From an uncultured Clostridia bacterium (GTDB lineage: Bacteria > Bacillota > Clostridia > Oscillospirales > Acutalibacteraceae): a stretch of DNA of 64,000 bases. The stretch lies in NCBI GenBank assembly GCA_946183365.1, contig CAMHAH010000004.1, forward strand, positions 62,001 to 126,000. Reading direction: 5' to 3'. The notes below the pieces were generated by a model that saw only the letters and a program-made list of their open reading frames with translations, ran no database searches and was not told the origin of the DNA. Numbering within the stretch: position 1 is the first letter of the stretch; each line of letters begins with the position of its first letter. Shown here one piece after another: positions 27,021 through 37,700 of the stretch. Made by a program: the position numbers and the translations under genes.

Positions 27021-28823
27021 GTGAGATGTATCGTTAAGAATAAAAAAACGAAAACACGGTCTGAATTGACCGAGGATCTGCTCCGCTCTGCCGAACAGCG
27101 CGTCAACTTCGTCTATATGATGGTGATGATCGCACTTGAGTTTGCGATAGGTATATATGTCCTGATAAACACTTGGGATATCTCGCGTTTTTATTTTGGA
27201 GGTATAGCAGGAGCTCTCCTGTTGATCAGTATCATAATCAACGCTATGTTTATCAAAAAGCCGTATCCGTGGATAAAATACATCGACAATGCTTTGATAA
27301 TGGTCTCGTTTTTCTATCTCGGCGGATTATCAGACCTGATAATCCTTTTGCTTATCCTGATACCGTTTATAAACAGCTTTTATATGAGACCGTATTTCAC
27401 TGCTGCCTCAGGACTGATCTGCATCATAATGATGTACTTTGGCTATATGGGTGTTGTTGCGCCGATATTCGATGAGGGCGGAAATATAGTTTACGATATT
27501 TTCAGCGTTATTAAAAAGTCTATTGACTTTTCCGATGAAACGGTCGTCGCTCTGCTTCAAAACCGAAGCTTCCTGATAGCCGTAGCTGTCACGCTTGTAG
27601 CCGTCTCGGTATATCTGTCTGTCAACAGCAGAAGGTTCGCTATCCGCCAAGCCGAGCTGATGAGCAAGACACTTTCGACAGAAACAGAGCTGAATGTTGC
27701 GCGCGATATCCAGGAGGGTATCCTATCCACGGATTTTCCGGATAATGAATCTTACGCGATCTATGCCGATATGTCTACTGCATCACAGGTCGGAGGCGAT
27801 TTTTACGATCATTTTCTTATCGATGAGACCCATCTCGCGATCGTTATCGGCGACGTATCAGGTCACGGAATGGCAGCAGCTATGTTCATGACGCTTTCCA
27901 AAACACTGATCAAGGTCTATGCACAATCGCACAATCCTACCGATAAGGTCCTTGCGCTGACAAACCGCTATTTATTAAATTCGAATCCCGCTAAACTATT
28001 TGTTACAAGCTGGCTGGGTATTCTCGACCTTACAACGGGAGTTCTCTCATACTCTAACGCCGGTCACAATTATCCCGTGATGATACGCGCCGACGGCAAG
28101 CCTGAGTTCCTGCGAGCTAAGCCTGATTTTGTTCTTGGCAGGAAACGCCTGATAAGGTATAGAGAAAACAGGATAAACATGGAGCCCGGTGATAAGCTCT
28201 TGATCTATACTGACGGCGTGACCGAAGCGCAGTCTCCTGAAGGCGTCTTATTCGGTGACGAAAGACTGCTGAACACCATAGAGCTTAATAAAGATCTCGA
28301 TCAGAAGGAACTTATCAATCAGCTGAGAAGCTCGGTCGAAGCGTATGAAAACGGAAACAATCACAACGATGACGTTACGACACTTGCGCTGTACTTTAAG
28401 TCGTATTATAAGGCGGATCGACCTAAGAGTAAGACCTTCTTTCTCAACAAAGAGAGCTTCGACAGCGTAACGGATTATATTATCGGAGAGTGTAAGGAGG
28501 CAGGCTGTGACGAAACCGCTATCGGCGATATCACCGTCGCTGTGTCTGAGATCCTCGCAAACATTGATCTCTATGCTTATGAAAAAAAAGGCGGAGAGGT
28601 TGAGATACAGACCAAATGCCGCGATCAGAGGATGAGCATCGTGTTCAAAGACAACGGCAGTCCGTTCAATCCGCTTCTCGCTGAAGATCCCGACATATCC
28701 AGCGCGCTTCATAAACGCAAGCCCGGAGGGCTTGGCATATTTATCGTGAAAAAGCTGATGACCGATGTCAGATACGCCTATTACAACAAACAGAACGTGC
28801 TGACGATCGAGAAGGATTTTTGA
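27021..28823 (+). CDS. Membrane SpoIIE-type PP2C phosphatase with C-terminal HATPase domain
   Basis: 600 residues. The N-terminal about 205 residues are hydrophobic with some six predicted membrane segments. A PP2C/SpoIIE phosphatase domain follows (about 225-455), with metal-binding motifs VGGDFYD, IGDVSGHG, YTDGVTEA and NDDVTTL. From about 470 there is a second RsbW-like ATPase with VSEILANIDLYAYE, KDNGSPFNP and GGLGIFIVKK. Family knowledge: SpoIIE-type phosphatases dephosphorylate STAS antagonists, and RsbW-type kinases phosphorylate them. Having both activities on a membrane protein suggests that a signal from outside sets the state of the STAS protein at 30026. The frame starts at GTG 27021 without ideal ribosome binding spacing (AAGGCGG is adjacent), so the exact start is uncertain. 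Confidence 0.9.
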   Translation: MRCIVKNKKTKTRSELTEDLLRSAEQRVNFVYMMVMIALEFAIGIYVLINTWDISRFYFGGIAGALLLISIIINAMFIKKPYPWIKYIDNALIMVSFFYLGGLSDLIILLLILIPFINSFYMRPYFTAASGLICIIMMYFGYMGVVAPIFDEGGNIVYDIFSVIKKSIDFSDETVVALLQNRSFLIAVAVTLVAVSVYLSVNSRRFAIRQAELMSKTLSTETELNVARDIQEGILSTDFPDNESYAIYADMSTASQVGGDFYDHFLIDETHLAIVIGDVSGHGMAAAMFMTLSKTLIKVYAQSHNPTDKVLALTNRYLLNSNPAKLFVTSWLGILDLTTGVLSYSNAGHNYPVMIRADGKPEFLRAKPDFVLGRKRLIRYRENRINMEPGDKLLIYTDGVTEAQSPEGVLFGDERLLNTIELNKDLDQKELINQLRSSVEAYENGNNHNDDVTTLALYFKSYYKADRPKSKTFFLNKESFDSVTDYIIGECKEAGCDETAIGDITVAVSEILANIDLYAYEKKGGEVEIQTKCRDQRMSIVFKDNGSPFNPLLAEDPDISSALHKRKPGGLGIFIVKKLMTDVRYAYYNKQNVLTIEKDF

Positions 28824-28838
28824 TCAGAAGGAGTGACT

Positions 28839-30029
28839 ATGAAGAATACAAGGATCATAATCGCGGGTGATCTTCTTCCTATGCCCTGCAACTATGAACT
28901 GTTCTCGGCGGGCGACACTCGGGCGTTGTTCGGAGAAAAGCTATGTCGGCTTTTCTCCTCCGCTGATTATCGCGTATGTAACTTTGAGGGATGCTTCACC
29001 GACAGCGACCGTCCGATAGAGAAGATCGGCCCGAGCATCAAAGCTCCGCCCAACACCATTTGCGCAATCAAAGCGCTCGGCATTGATTACGCGACCCTCG
29101 GCAACACCCATTCAATGGATTACGGTATACAGGGTTACCTCGATACCTGCCGCGCGCTGGCCGAAAACGGCATCTCCTTTTTCGGCTGGGGTGAGAATAC
29201 CGCGTCTGTCAAAAGCTATGCCGAGATCGAAGACGGCGGCAAAAGGATAATCCTATACAATACAACGGAACGCTTTGATAACGCGCCGAAATACGATTAC
29301 CCGGGCGTCAATCTATATGATGAGTACCGCGTATGTCGTGAGCTTCAGGAACTGAAGGAGCAGGCGGACTTTTTGATCGTACTGTATCACGGCGGCATAG
29401 AGGGAACGCACTATAACAGTGAAACGATACGCAGTCGGTTCCACCGCATGGCAGACAGCGGCGCAGATGTAATTATCTCACAGCATACTCACGCCGTCGG
29501 CGAAGAGGAGCGATATAACGGCGCGTATCTTCTCTACGGTCAAGGTAACTTCTGCTTCCATTTCCGTTCTGAAGTCACGCCTCTTCTCGCCGAAGGACTT
29601 GTGCTTGAACTTGAGATCGGCGACAGCGATTTTTCTGCTAAGCCGCACCGTATCCTGCGAACCGACAAAGGCTGTGTATATGATGACGCTCAAGACCTCA
29701 CTGAGTTTTATGAGCGCAGCAAAACACACGACCGCCTGCTCACAGGGGATGAAACAGCTGATGCGGAATTCACGCGTCAGTTCGGCAGAGATTGCGCCAA
29801 CTGGACAAACGTATTCTTCTCGCTGTTCCGCGGAGCAAATCCGCTCGATAATGAGAAGCGCGCATCGCTCAGTCCCGCTGAATTCACGGAATACCTGAAG
29901 CGATCCTATACAAGACAACAGCTCCTCGGTATGCAGATGTTCATGCGCAATGAGGAGTTCAATGAAGTAGGTAATCAAATTCTCAGCGACCTGCTGAAGA
30001 ATACAGATACAAAGGAGAATCTATCATGA
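28839..30029 (+). CDS. CapA-family (poly-gamma-glutamate synthesis-like) metallophosphatase
   Basis: About 396 residues from the ATG at 28839, which has AAGGAG five bases upstream; a GTG six bases earlier is less likely. Motifs of the CapA calcineurin-like fold are visible: AGDLLP near the N-terminus, VCNFEGCFT, LGNTHSMDYG, LYHGGIE and SQHTHAVG, then YGQGNFCF. Family knowledge: CapA proteins take part in poly-gamma-glutamate capsules, but related domains recur in other operons with unknown roles. No signal peptide or membrane anchor is visible and there are no CapB or CapC partners, so capsule synthesis is unlikely. It overlaps the STAS gene by four bases. Its role in the NRPS operon is unknown. 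Confidence 0.85.
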   Translation: MKNTRIIIAGDLLPMPCNYELFSAGDTRALFGEKLCRLFSSADYRVCNFEGCFTDSDRPIEKIGPSIKAPPNTICAIKALGIDYATLGNTHSMDYGIQGYLDTCRALAENGISFFGWGENTASVKSYAEIEDGGKRIILYNTTERFDNAPKYDYPGVNLYDEYRVCRELQELKEQADFLIVLYHGGIEGTHYNSETIRSRFHRMADSGADVIISQHTHAVGEEERYNGAYLLYGQGNFCFHFRSEVTPLLAEGLVLELEIGDSDFSAKPHRILRTDKGCVYDDAQDLTEFYERSKTHDRLLTGDETADAEFTRQFGRDCANWTNVFFSLFRGANPLDNEKRASLSPAEFTEYLKRSYTRQQLLGMQMFMRNEEFNEVGNQILSDLLKNTDTKENLS

Positions 30030-30322
30030 CAATCAAAACTTTTGAAGAAAACGGAACTACTGTGATCGCGCCTGAGGGCAAGATCGATCATGTGACAGTA
30101 GAAGAATTTGAGAACAAGATAAACGAGCTGGTCGAGTCTAACGATACCCTTACGCTCGATATGATCGGCGTAGAATATGTCAGCTCCGCGGCGCTCAGAG
30201 CTATCCTGAACGTTAATGATAGCTTAGAGTCCAAAGGCGGTCTGGTCATAAAAAACGTTAACCAGAAGATCATGGAGATTTTCCGCATTACGGGCTTTGC
30301 CGATTATCTTGATATCAGGTGA
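30026..30322 (+). CDS. STAS-domain anti-sigma factor antagonist-like protein
   Basis: 98 residues, a single STAS domain as in SpoIIAA/RsbV. The phosphorylatable Ser is in the conserved loop YVSSAALRAIL, followed by the strand GGLVIKNV and the final helix region IFRITGFADYLDI. It overlaps capA-like by four bases (ATGA), so translation is coupled. With the HATPase domains of the two upstream proteins and the SpoIIE phosphatase it makes up a complete partner-switching set (kinase, phosphatase, antagonist) except for a sigma factor or another effector. The effector may be the transporter itself or a factor encoded elsewhere. Confidence 0.92.
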   Translation: MTIKTFEENGTTVIAPEGKIDHVTVEEFENKINELVESNDTLTLDMIGVEYVSSAALRAILNVNDSLESKGGLVIKNVNQKIMEIFRITGFADYLDIR

Positions 30323-30361
30323 CCGGCTACCGACCGCGACCCATCGTAACTAAATATCATT

Positions 30362-30391
30362 AAACAGGATGTCACAAAGGACATCCTGTTT
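30362..30391 (+). terminator. Rho-independent terminator of the NRPS operon
   Basis: A 12-bp perfect stem AAACAGGATGTC / GACATCCTGTTT followed by TTTAT, 40 bases after the STAS gene. Confidence 0.9.
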
Positions 30392-30415
30392 TTATGCTAT
30401 CAAGCGCAGAAATAA

Positions 30416-30439
30416 AGCAGCCGTCAAAAGACGACTGCT
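30416..30439 (-). terminator. Terminator after LRR-dockerin gene copy B
   Basis: Stem with one mismatch (AGCAGCCGTC / GACGACTGCT) and an AAAA loop, 20 bases after the stop codon; the minus-strand tail is CTTTATTTC. Confidence 0.6.
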
Positions 30440-30458
30440 CTGATAAGTTTCTGTTAGT

Positions 30459-31493
30459 TTATACGTTGATGATCTCTCCGATATTATAATTCACCTTTAT
30501 GTGAATAAGATATCGAAGAATATAAGTGGCGTCAATTGACGTTACTTCGCTGTCATTATCCACATCAGCCTGCATGATCGTATCCTCACAGGGAATAAAT
30601 GCTCCGATCGAATAACGCTGAACAAATGTCGCGTCTATAACATCGATATCGCCGCTGTTATCGGTGTCGCCTAACATATACGGAGCTTTAGGCTCTGTAG
30701 GATCGGTCGACGGCTCAGTTGCGGATGTCGGCTCTTGTGTCGCGGGCTCGGTTACAACCTCTGTTGCAGGTTCGGTTACGGGTTCAGTAACAGGCTCGGT
30801 AGGTGTCGGAGCGTCGATCAGAACATATTCGATCCCATTTTCCTCAGCGAAATACTGAGCGTATGAATCAGTGTAACAGTTTATGACAAGATCATTTATA
30901 TTAGAAAAAGCTGTAGGATCTATTTTAGTTACAGATCTTGGAATAGTAATCTGTTCCAATGCTATACAATTAGCGAAAGCAAGCTTATTGATAGACACGA
31001 GATTCTCAGGAAGAGTAACATTAGAAAGCGTGCTGCAGTTGTAAAAGCATTGATCTGAGATAGTCGTAATCATTCTTGAAGTCATATTTACTTCACTCAG
31101 TGATGAGCAGCCCATAAAAGCTGAGGCACCAAGTGTTTCAATTCTTCCACCGAGAACTATCGACCCGGTAAGACCAGTACATCCGGCAAACGCGTAATAG
31201 CCGATCCTGTCAAGAATGATAGCCTTAGAAAAATCTACAGTTGTGATATAAGTATTGTTCTGAAAAGCAGAATCCCTGATATCAACAATATAATGTTCGT
31301 TGACCTCTTTAGGAATAATTACTTTATCACTTCGATTGTCCCAGCCGTATACCGAAGCAGTAGTTGAGCTGGGATAAGTAAACGCAAATCCATCCTTGTT
31401 ATATACAGTTACAGCTGAAATGTTACAAGCAATCGCTGCAAATAAAGCTATACACAGAATAATACATATAAACGTTTTGAGAGTTTTTTTCAT
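30459..31493 (-). CDS. Secreted leucine-rich-repeat protein with dockerin, copy B
   Basis: 344 residues and the same architecture as the protein at 17868-18863. A signal peptide (TFICIILCIALFAAIACNISA) is followed by LRR_5 repeats (IGYYAFAGC, LGASAFMGC, ISDQCFYNC, INKLAFANC), a TEPVTEP-type linker, and a two-repeat dockerin (DTDNSGDIDVIDATF and DVDNDSEVTSIDATY). The junction before the linker and the dockerin are the best-conserved parts between the two copies. The second calcium loop of this copy has Asp-Ser-Glu where the other has Ser-Ser-Gly-Asp. It is the third gene of module copy B, reading towards the NRPS operon, and probably attaches to a cohesin at the cell surface. Confidence 0.9.
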   Translation of the reverse strand: MKKTLKTFICIILCIALFAAIACNISAVTVYNKDGFAFTYPSSTTASVYGWDNRSDKVIIPKEVNEHYIVDIRDSAFQNNTYITTVDFSKAIILDRIGYYAFAGCTGLTGSIVLGGRIETLGASAFMGCSSLSEVNMTSRMITTISDQCFYNCSTLSNVTLPENLVSINKLAFANCIALEQITIPRSVTKIDPTAFSNINDLVINCYTDSYAQYFAEENGIEYVLIDAPTPTEPVTEPVTEPATEVVTEPATQEPTSATEPSTDPTEPKAPYMLGDTDNSGDIDVIDATFVQRYSIGAFIPCEDTIMQADVDNDSEVTSIDATYILRYLIHIKVNYNIGEIINV

Positions 31494-31513
31494 AATAACA
31501 CTACCTTTAATCG

Positions 31514-31547
31514 CTAAGGGTATAAGCGATATCGCTTATACCCTTAG
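31514..31547 (-). terminator. Perfect 34-bp palindrome between peptide B and the LRR-dockerin gene
   Basis: Two exact 17-base arms, CTAAGGGTATAAGCGAT and its reverse complement, abut without a spacer. It holds the same position as the hairpin at 17815-17843 in copy A and is unrelated in sequence, so the position rather than the sequence is kept. It could act as an attenuator, an mRNA 3' end or an operator. Confidence 0.55.
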
Positions 31548-31567
31548 TTTGATTTAGTTATTATACA

Positions 31568-31705
31568 TCAATTAAAATCATCAGGATTAGGAGGATCAAT
31601 GATCGTACCGCCTGAGGTGGGCTTTTCATCAGGGCTGTTGAGAAGCACCTCGCCAAAGCTGATTTTAACAAACTCGAATTCGGGAGATTCATAAATCAAT
31701 TTCAA
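31568..31705 (-). CDS. Small GG-motif peptide, copy B (RiPP-precursor-like)
   Basis: 45 codons starting at a TTG, nine bases after AGGAGG. The TTG is supported by alignment with peptide A: KLIYESPEFEFVKI here, KKIYSAPEFKYVKL there. Then follow EVLLNS, PTSGG and a Pro/Asp-rich tail ending PDDFN. It lies 14 bases after giant protein B, is on the same strand, and is followed by a hairpin. The conserved front, the GG doublet and the variable acidic tail suggest a leader and core peptide; no modifying enzyme is adjacent. Too short for most gene callers, but the paralogy and the ribosome binding site make a real gene likely. Confidence 0.72.
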   Translation of the reverse strand: MKLIYESPEFEFVKISFGEVLLNSPDEKPTSGGTIIDPPNPDDFN

Positions 31706-31719
31706 TTGTATTTACCTCC

Positions 31720-34700
31720 TTACTTAATTGCTTCTTTATACATTGTGAAGTAAACAGGATCAGACAATGTTACATCAGAAGCTGAATTACCATTCTTGAC
31801 ATAAGAGTATGCTCTATATACATAGTTCTTATACGGATAAACACTCTGTGCTGCCTCAGTTTCTGTCTTCCAGCCCTGTGACTGATATACCGAATAGAAC
31901 CACTGTACTCTGTCCTTATTATCAAGGGCGCTATTAGCTATCGAGATATTATCGAGCTTCAAATTACCCTTGTTGCCGGTTGCAACGAACGTCTTAATTG
32001 CATCTGTCGCATCGTTACTCTTATATTTCTCCTCATAATAACTTGCTTCACTGTTAAGAGTACCGTCACCGTAATCTTCAAGTAACCCTATTCTCTGTAC
32101 AACGAATCCGACATTGACATTATCACCGGCATCACCGCTGTAGATATCCTTACCCTTGTAGTTGTAAGAAATAACGAAGTCATTGAAGAGAAGGTCAGCA
32201 GCATCTACATCAGGTCTGGTCACAGCATTTTCTTTCTGTGTGCCCTGACCGTTATAGTTCCACTGGTTACGGGTAGTCTCGAAGAAGGTGATAGATGTTG
32301 AGATATCGTTATCAGCAGTCTTATCATACTTAGTTGAAGCGTAAACAGGAGTAACGATGCAATTCTCAAATGCAACAAAATTATATCTTGTTGAATAGCA
32401 CTTAGCGATTACCCTATCAGAAGCTGTAGACTCGACCTTCCAATACTGGAAGTAAGTATTATTACCATCGTCAACAAGTACCTTAGGAGCAGTTACATAT
32501 GTATTATCATAAGTTGAATCTGCAGAAGTATGAACCTTATTCTGATCTACTTTAGTGATGGTACCGTACGGTACTGATAATACAAAGTCAGCCTGTGTTG
32601 ATTTTGTCATCGACTCTGGATCAGTCGGATAACCATAAGTATTATAAGCGTAATCAAGCTTGAAAGTAGATGTTACATTCTGAGGAGCATTTGCCTGAGT
32701 TGCAGATACAGTTAAGTTCAGAACATACTTTGTACCGGATTGTTTAAATGCTCTTTGAGTAGCATCAACGTTGCTGAAATCCCATGTAAGGATTTCGCCG
32801 ATATTAGATTCCTCAGGAGCCTTTGCGGTTAAGAAATCAGTTGACAGAACGTGATTATCAACATAAGTCTTAAGCTCGTTAGCAGTCATAGTGCCCTTGC
32901 GCTTGAATGACTGACCTGTAGCGAGTCTGCCGTTAAACTGATAAGTGATCTCATATTCATACTCAGTCTTAGTAAACATCGATGTATATACGAGAGTTTT
33001 AAATGTCTGAGTATTGTTTGTGAACAGATCACCAACCTTGAATGAGAAGTTTCTTGTATCTTCGGTACCGGGATTATAAAAGAACTTGCTCTCTTGATTT
33101 GCAGGGGTTGTAAGTGCGGTAGAAGAATACTGATCCTCACCGGCAGGCACAGCAGTTAATGTAACATCGATAGTGTAAAGAGCGTTTTCGGTATTGATGT
33201 ATTTTTTGTCAAGCGAGATAGAACTTGTAGTCTCGTCAAAAGTCTTTACGGGGTTACCGTCAGCATCCTTGACAACTACAGCTATCTTAGCGGAGCCGCC
33301 GCCTGTATGAGTAGTGTCTGTACCTACAACGTGAGAGATGATCAGATCGCCTTCTCCAACCTGCTTGAAGCGAGCGATGAAGGTGTAAGAACCGGAGCGC
33401 TCGGTATGAGAAGCGTTATCGGTAGTGATCTTAGTACCGTCTTCCATGAACCAGCCTACAAACTTGTACTGAGCGTTAGTTGTCTTAGCCTCAAAGTCGA
33501 AGGTCTTGTCGGGGTCGATTGTGGTAGCATAGGTCATCTGACCCTCAACACCCGTGTTGGTGAAGTAAGCGGAGAGACCTGTGACATGACCGGTTTCGCC
33601 TTCTGCGGGATTATCAGTATAGGTCTTGCCGTCATCGGAATACTGGATCTTGATCTTAGAGGTGATGTTCTCACCGTTCTTAGAGTAGAGCCAACGACCG
33701 TCGTTACGGGTAGCGCCGCCACCGCCGGAGGTTGCATAGTTACCGGCGCCTATCTGGGCGTCAGCCGCCTCGTAAGAGATCATTACGGGCTTGCCGCGAT
33801 ATGCCTCGAGAGCTGTATACAGAGCCTTCCAGTTTTCAATTGTATGATTGGCATCAGCGGAAGGATAGGTCGTAGTGTTGAAGCTTGTTGTATCGTCGTC
33901 GTTAAGTACGAGTACCTCAGGCGGGATAGAGCTCTTGTCGCCGGCTGAGATTCTTGAATAGCTTGAACCGTCAGAGCTTCCGTATACCATCCACTCTGTA
34001 GCATAGTAACCTGCGATATTCTCAACGCCTGCGGAGCCGTTGACGCCGCCGATAGAGATAACATAAACGGGAGTTGTCTTTGAAGGATCAGCCGCGTCGC
34101 CTGACAGAGGTGTACCGAAGAGGTCGACTGTTCTGCCGTGGAAGTTGGTCAGAAGCTCAAAGCCGTTGCCGTTTGTGCCGTAATTAGAATCAAGATTAGT
34201 CCTTGTTATAGTTGTACCGGGCTGATTCTCGAAGTTATGCTTCTTAGTTCTGTACTTGAAATCAAATACGATGTTATCTACGGGCTTCTTCTCATTGAAG
34301 ATCTTATAGAAATCGCCGTAGTCATAGGTCTGAACATGGTCGGCTGATGCGCCGTTGCTGCCGTAGCCCATGACCTGTCTGTGAACGATATCATAGTAAC
34401 CGTTAGACATGGTTACGCCGGATACATAGGTATTATGAACATTAGTTTCTTTCTGTACATTAGTGGAACCGCTCAGGTTTTCGTCATCATAGTAGATATC
34501 CCATGCGGTGCTCTTCTGAGGGATCTGCATCTGATACTGACCCTTGTAGTAGACCATCGGCTGACCGGGATAAGCGCCGAGCGCGTTGTTGTTGGAGCCG
34601 AGCTTGCCGTAGAAGGGGTAGGTATAGAGCGTATCGCCCCAGTTGGGCTTGCCTTCGCCAATAGCTTTAAGCTCATCTGTAAAGCCTGTTACACGGTAGG

Positions 34701-37700
34701 TAACGATCGGGTTATCGGTAGTATTCTTGAGGTAATAGATCGGAGTGATCTCGATCTTTGTGCCTTCATAATCCTCGGGGATCTTGTAGGAGAGGGTATA
34801 GAGACCATCTGCGTTCCACTCGAGCAGCTGAGAAACCTCGCCGTTTACACAGAAGCCGCGTACATAGTACTTAGCCTTCAGATCGGCAGCGTTAGTGAGT
34901 GTACTGCTGTCGGTATCGCCGATCTGAGTCTTGATTACGATAGTGTCGCCCTTAACGCCCTTATATGTCTCCCAAGTCTGGTTTGTGATATTGCCGCTGT
35001 GCTTTGTTCCTACGGTTGTAGAACCGTTTGATGCATATATCTTTGTATCAGCGATATTAGCGTATGTTGAACCATATGTTTCGCTGCGAATAGCGCCGTC
35101 CTTAGCGTAGACTGTAACATTTTCGTCGTCACCTGCAAGAGGCTCAGTCGACCAAACAACAACAGGTCCGTCATTACCTATTTTTTTTGTCACATTATTA
35201 ATTGTATATGTATTTCCGGGATAAAGTACATTGATATAGTAATCATTGCCTGCGCCGTTTGGCTTCGCGAACTGTGTACTACCAACACCATGACGGTAGA
35301 AACCGGTTGTATTAAATATAGACTTACCATTTTCATCAGTTGAGTAAATCGTAGAGACATTAGAACTATCAGTTTCATAGAAGTACTCAGTACCAACATT
35401 CTTTAAGCCCTGGTCGTCATGTCCGGTAGACCATGTACCAACGTTGTAATGACCGGAGCCATCCTCAGTACCGTCCCAATAATAAGCGCCGCCGCCGGAT
35501 TCTGTCAGGTCAATATCAACGGTTTGGTGAGTTCCATTATCATTGAAGGTAACTCGATCAACATCGGTAGGAATATCAACACTGTAAACACCCTGACCGA
35601 AATCATTGTTCCAGCTCCAGTTCATACTGTAGCCGGGCCAAACTTTAGGTGCTGAACCGCCGTTTTTCCAGAAGTAAGCATAAACATTACTCTGGTTCCA
35701 GTCTCCGCTTCCGGGTCTGGTAAAGTAAACTTTACCGTTGCTGGTGCCACTGTGACCGAGAGAAACAGTGAAGAGCTGATTTTCTTCGGTTCTGCCCTCA
35801 ACATGATAGTAAGAGAACTTCTCGCCATTGAGTATACCCTCGGTCATCTGCTTGTCATAATAATTTGTGACAGCGTTACCACCGGTATCATAACCGTTGT
35901 AATAATAATTTGATTCACCGGAGTATGTATCAAATGTAGCGTTGATAGTAACAGCGGAAGCTTCCTGCATTTTCATTGTTACTGTCTGGCTCGCGCCTAC
36001 CGCAGCAAGAGCGATGCTTGCGCCGAGCTGAGCGAGATCAGCGGCTCCGTGTGCTTTTGAAAGAGCGGCTGCACCTGATGTTTCAGTAACCTTATTCCAC
36101 GTATTTGAAGGTACGCCGTTATTAACGGTGTTTTCGTATGTTGTGTTGTTTGCTGTATAGGTAGCCGTAAGAGTCTTAAGTATACCCGCTGCGGGAGTGA
36201 TCGTGATTGTTACGTCCTCATCCTTAGCGGCAGTTGACTTATCAACGGTAATAGTACCGCGGCTGCTCTTATTAGTCTTTGCGGTAACCGTATATACCTT
36301 AGACGCGGTAACAGAAACGGTTACATTTTTAGCGGGCATAGTGAAAGAATAGGTATTGTTGCTGCCTGCGGTCAATGTATGGTCAGAACCGTCATTATAC
36401 TTGACGGAAACAATAGCATAACCGCTATTTGGTGTAACCGTAAAGCTGACGGTATCGCCTGCATACGCAGAAGCTGGGTTTGTTACCCATGTAACATTAG
36501 AACCGGAATACGTAATAGTATTTGCAGCAGCACGAGTGAAATTAACATATACAGTTTTGATGTCACTTACACTATAAGTGTAAGAATTGCCCGAAACTCC
36601 TGATGTAATTTTTGTGGATAATGAAGAATCAGAATAAAATCCTTCAAATACATAACCAGATTTAGGAGTAGCTGTTAATTTTACAGAAGAAGTCTTAGCC
36701 GCATAAATACTATTAGAAGTTGATGTTAAGGATGAGCTTGAATTATGCGTAGAACCAACAGAATCACTGTTCATTGAATAATAGTTTGCAGTTACATTTC
36801 CGCCGGTGGTAGAAGTTGATTTATTCAGATAAACCTTTATTGTCTGTGTTTTATTGAAGTACTCATTGTGAGATGTACTGCTCCATGTGCCGGACAAAGT
36901 ACAATTATTACCTGATGAAGAAGAAGTGAAAGGATACGTATTATTTGAGTTGTTCAACTCAGGAGAATTTGAAGTATAAAGCTTGGAATGCATCAATACA
37001 TTGCTTTCAGCTAATAAGTCAATAATATTCTTTTCAACCGAAGAAGTATATCCGCTCAAAGCAGAGGACGAAGAAACTACAGCATAATACTTTGCGTCGC
37101 CAAATCCATTATCGTCACTAAGATGAACACCATACAGATTTGTACCTGATACATACTCCATCTCATATGCCTTAATCCAAGTATCATGACCAACTACAAA
37201 ATATATTTTACTGGCGCCGGACCAATTTGCGGTGGTATTATCGTAATAAACCCAACCATATTTAGCGTTACGACTTGTACCGTTGAAATAGCTGTCAGCA
37301 AAATCAAAATAGTAACTGTTAGCAGCGAGTGTCGGATCATTTTTAACAGCCCAAACACTATTCTGAGTTGGATTAAACAAAATCCAACCTGTTGAAGGTA
37401 TATTTATATTATCAGACCCAGTAAGAGAAATATCTCCAAGATCATTCTTAATATTGGATGAATTCCATTTTGTCTCATCCCAATTGCTACTAATAGTAAT
37501 TTTAAAGTCACCAGTAGTAGTAACTTTAAAATAATAATAGCCCGAATGACCGGATACAGCAGACAAAGAAGTAGTGCCCCAACTGTTTTGAACGCCACGG
37601 TAATAGTATGTAGCACCCGTGCTCGCCAAATCAGCCTCACGGCCGGTCTCAGCGATATCAAAGCCCTTCTTAGCGGCGAGCGCGAGAGCGTTCTCGCCCT

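Noticed and set aside
28839-30029. Poly-gamma-glutamate capsule locus
   Set aside because: Only a CapA-like gene is present; there is no CapB ligase or CapC, and no membrane anchor on this protein.
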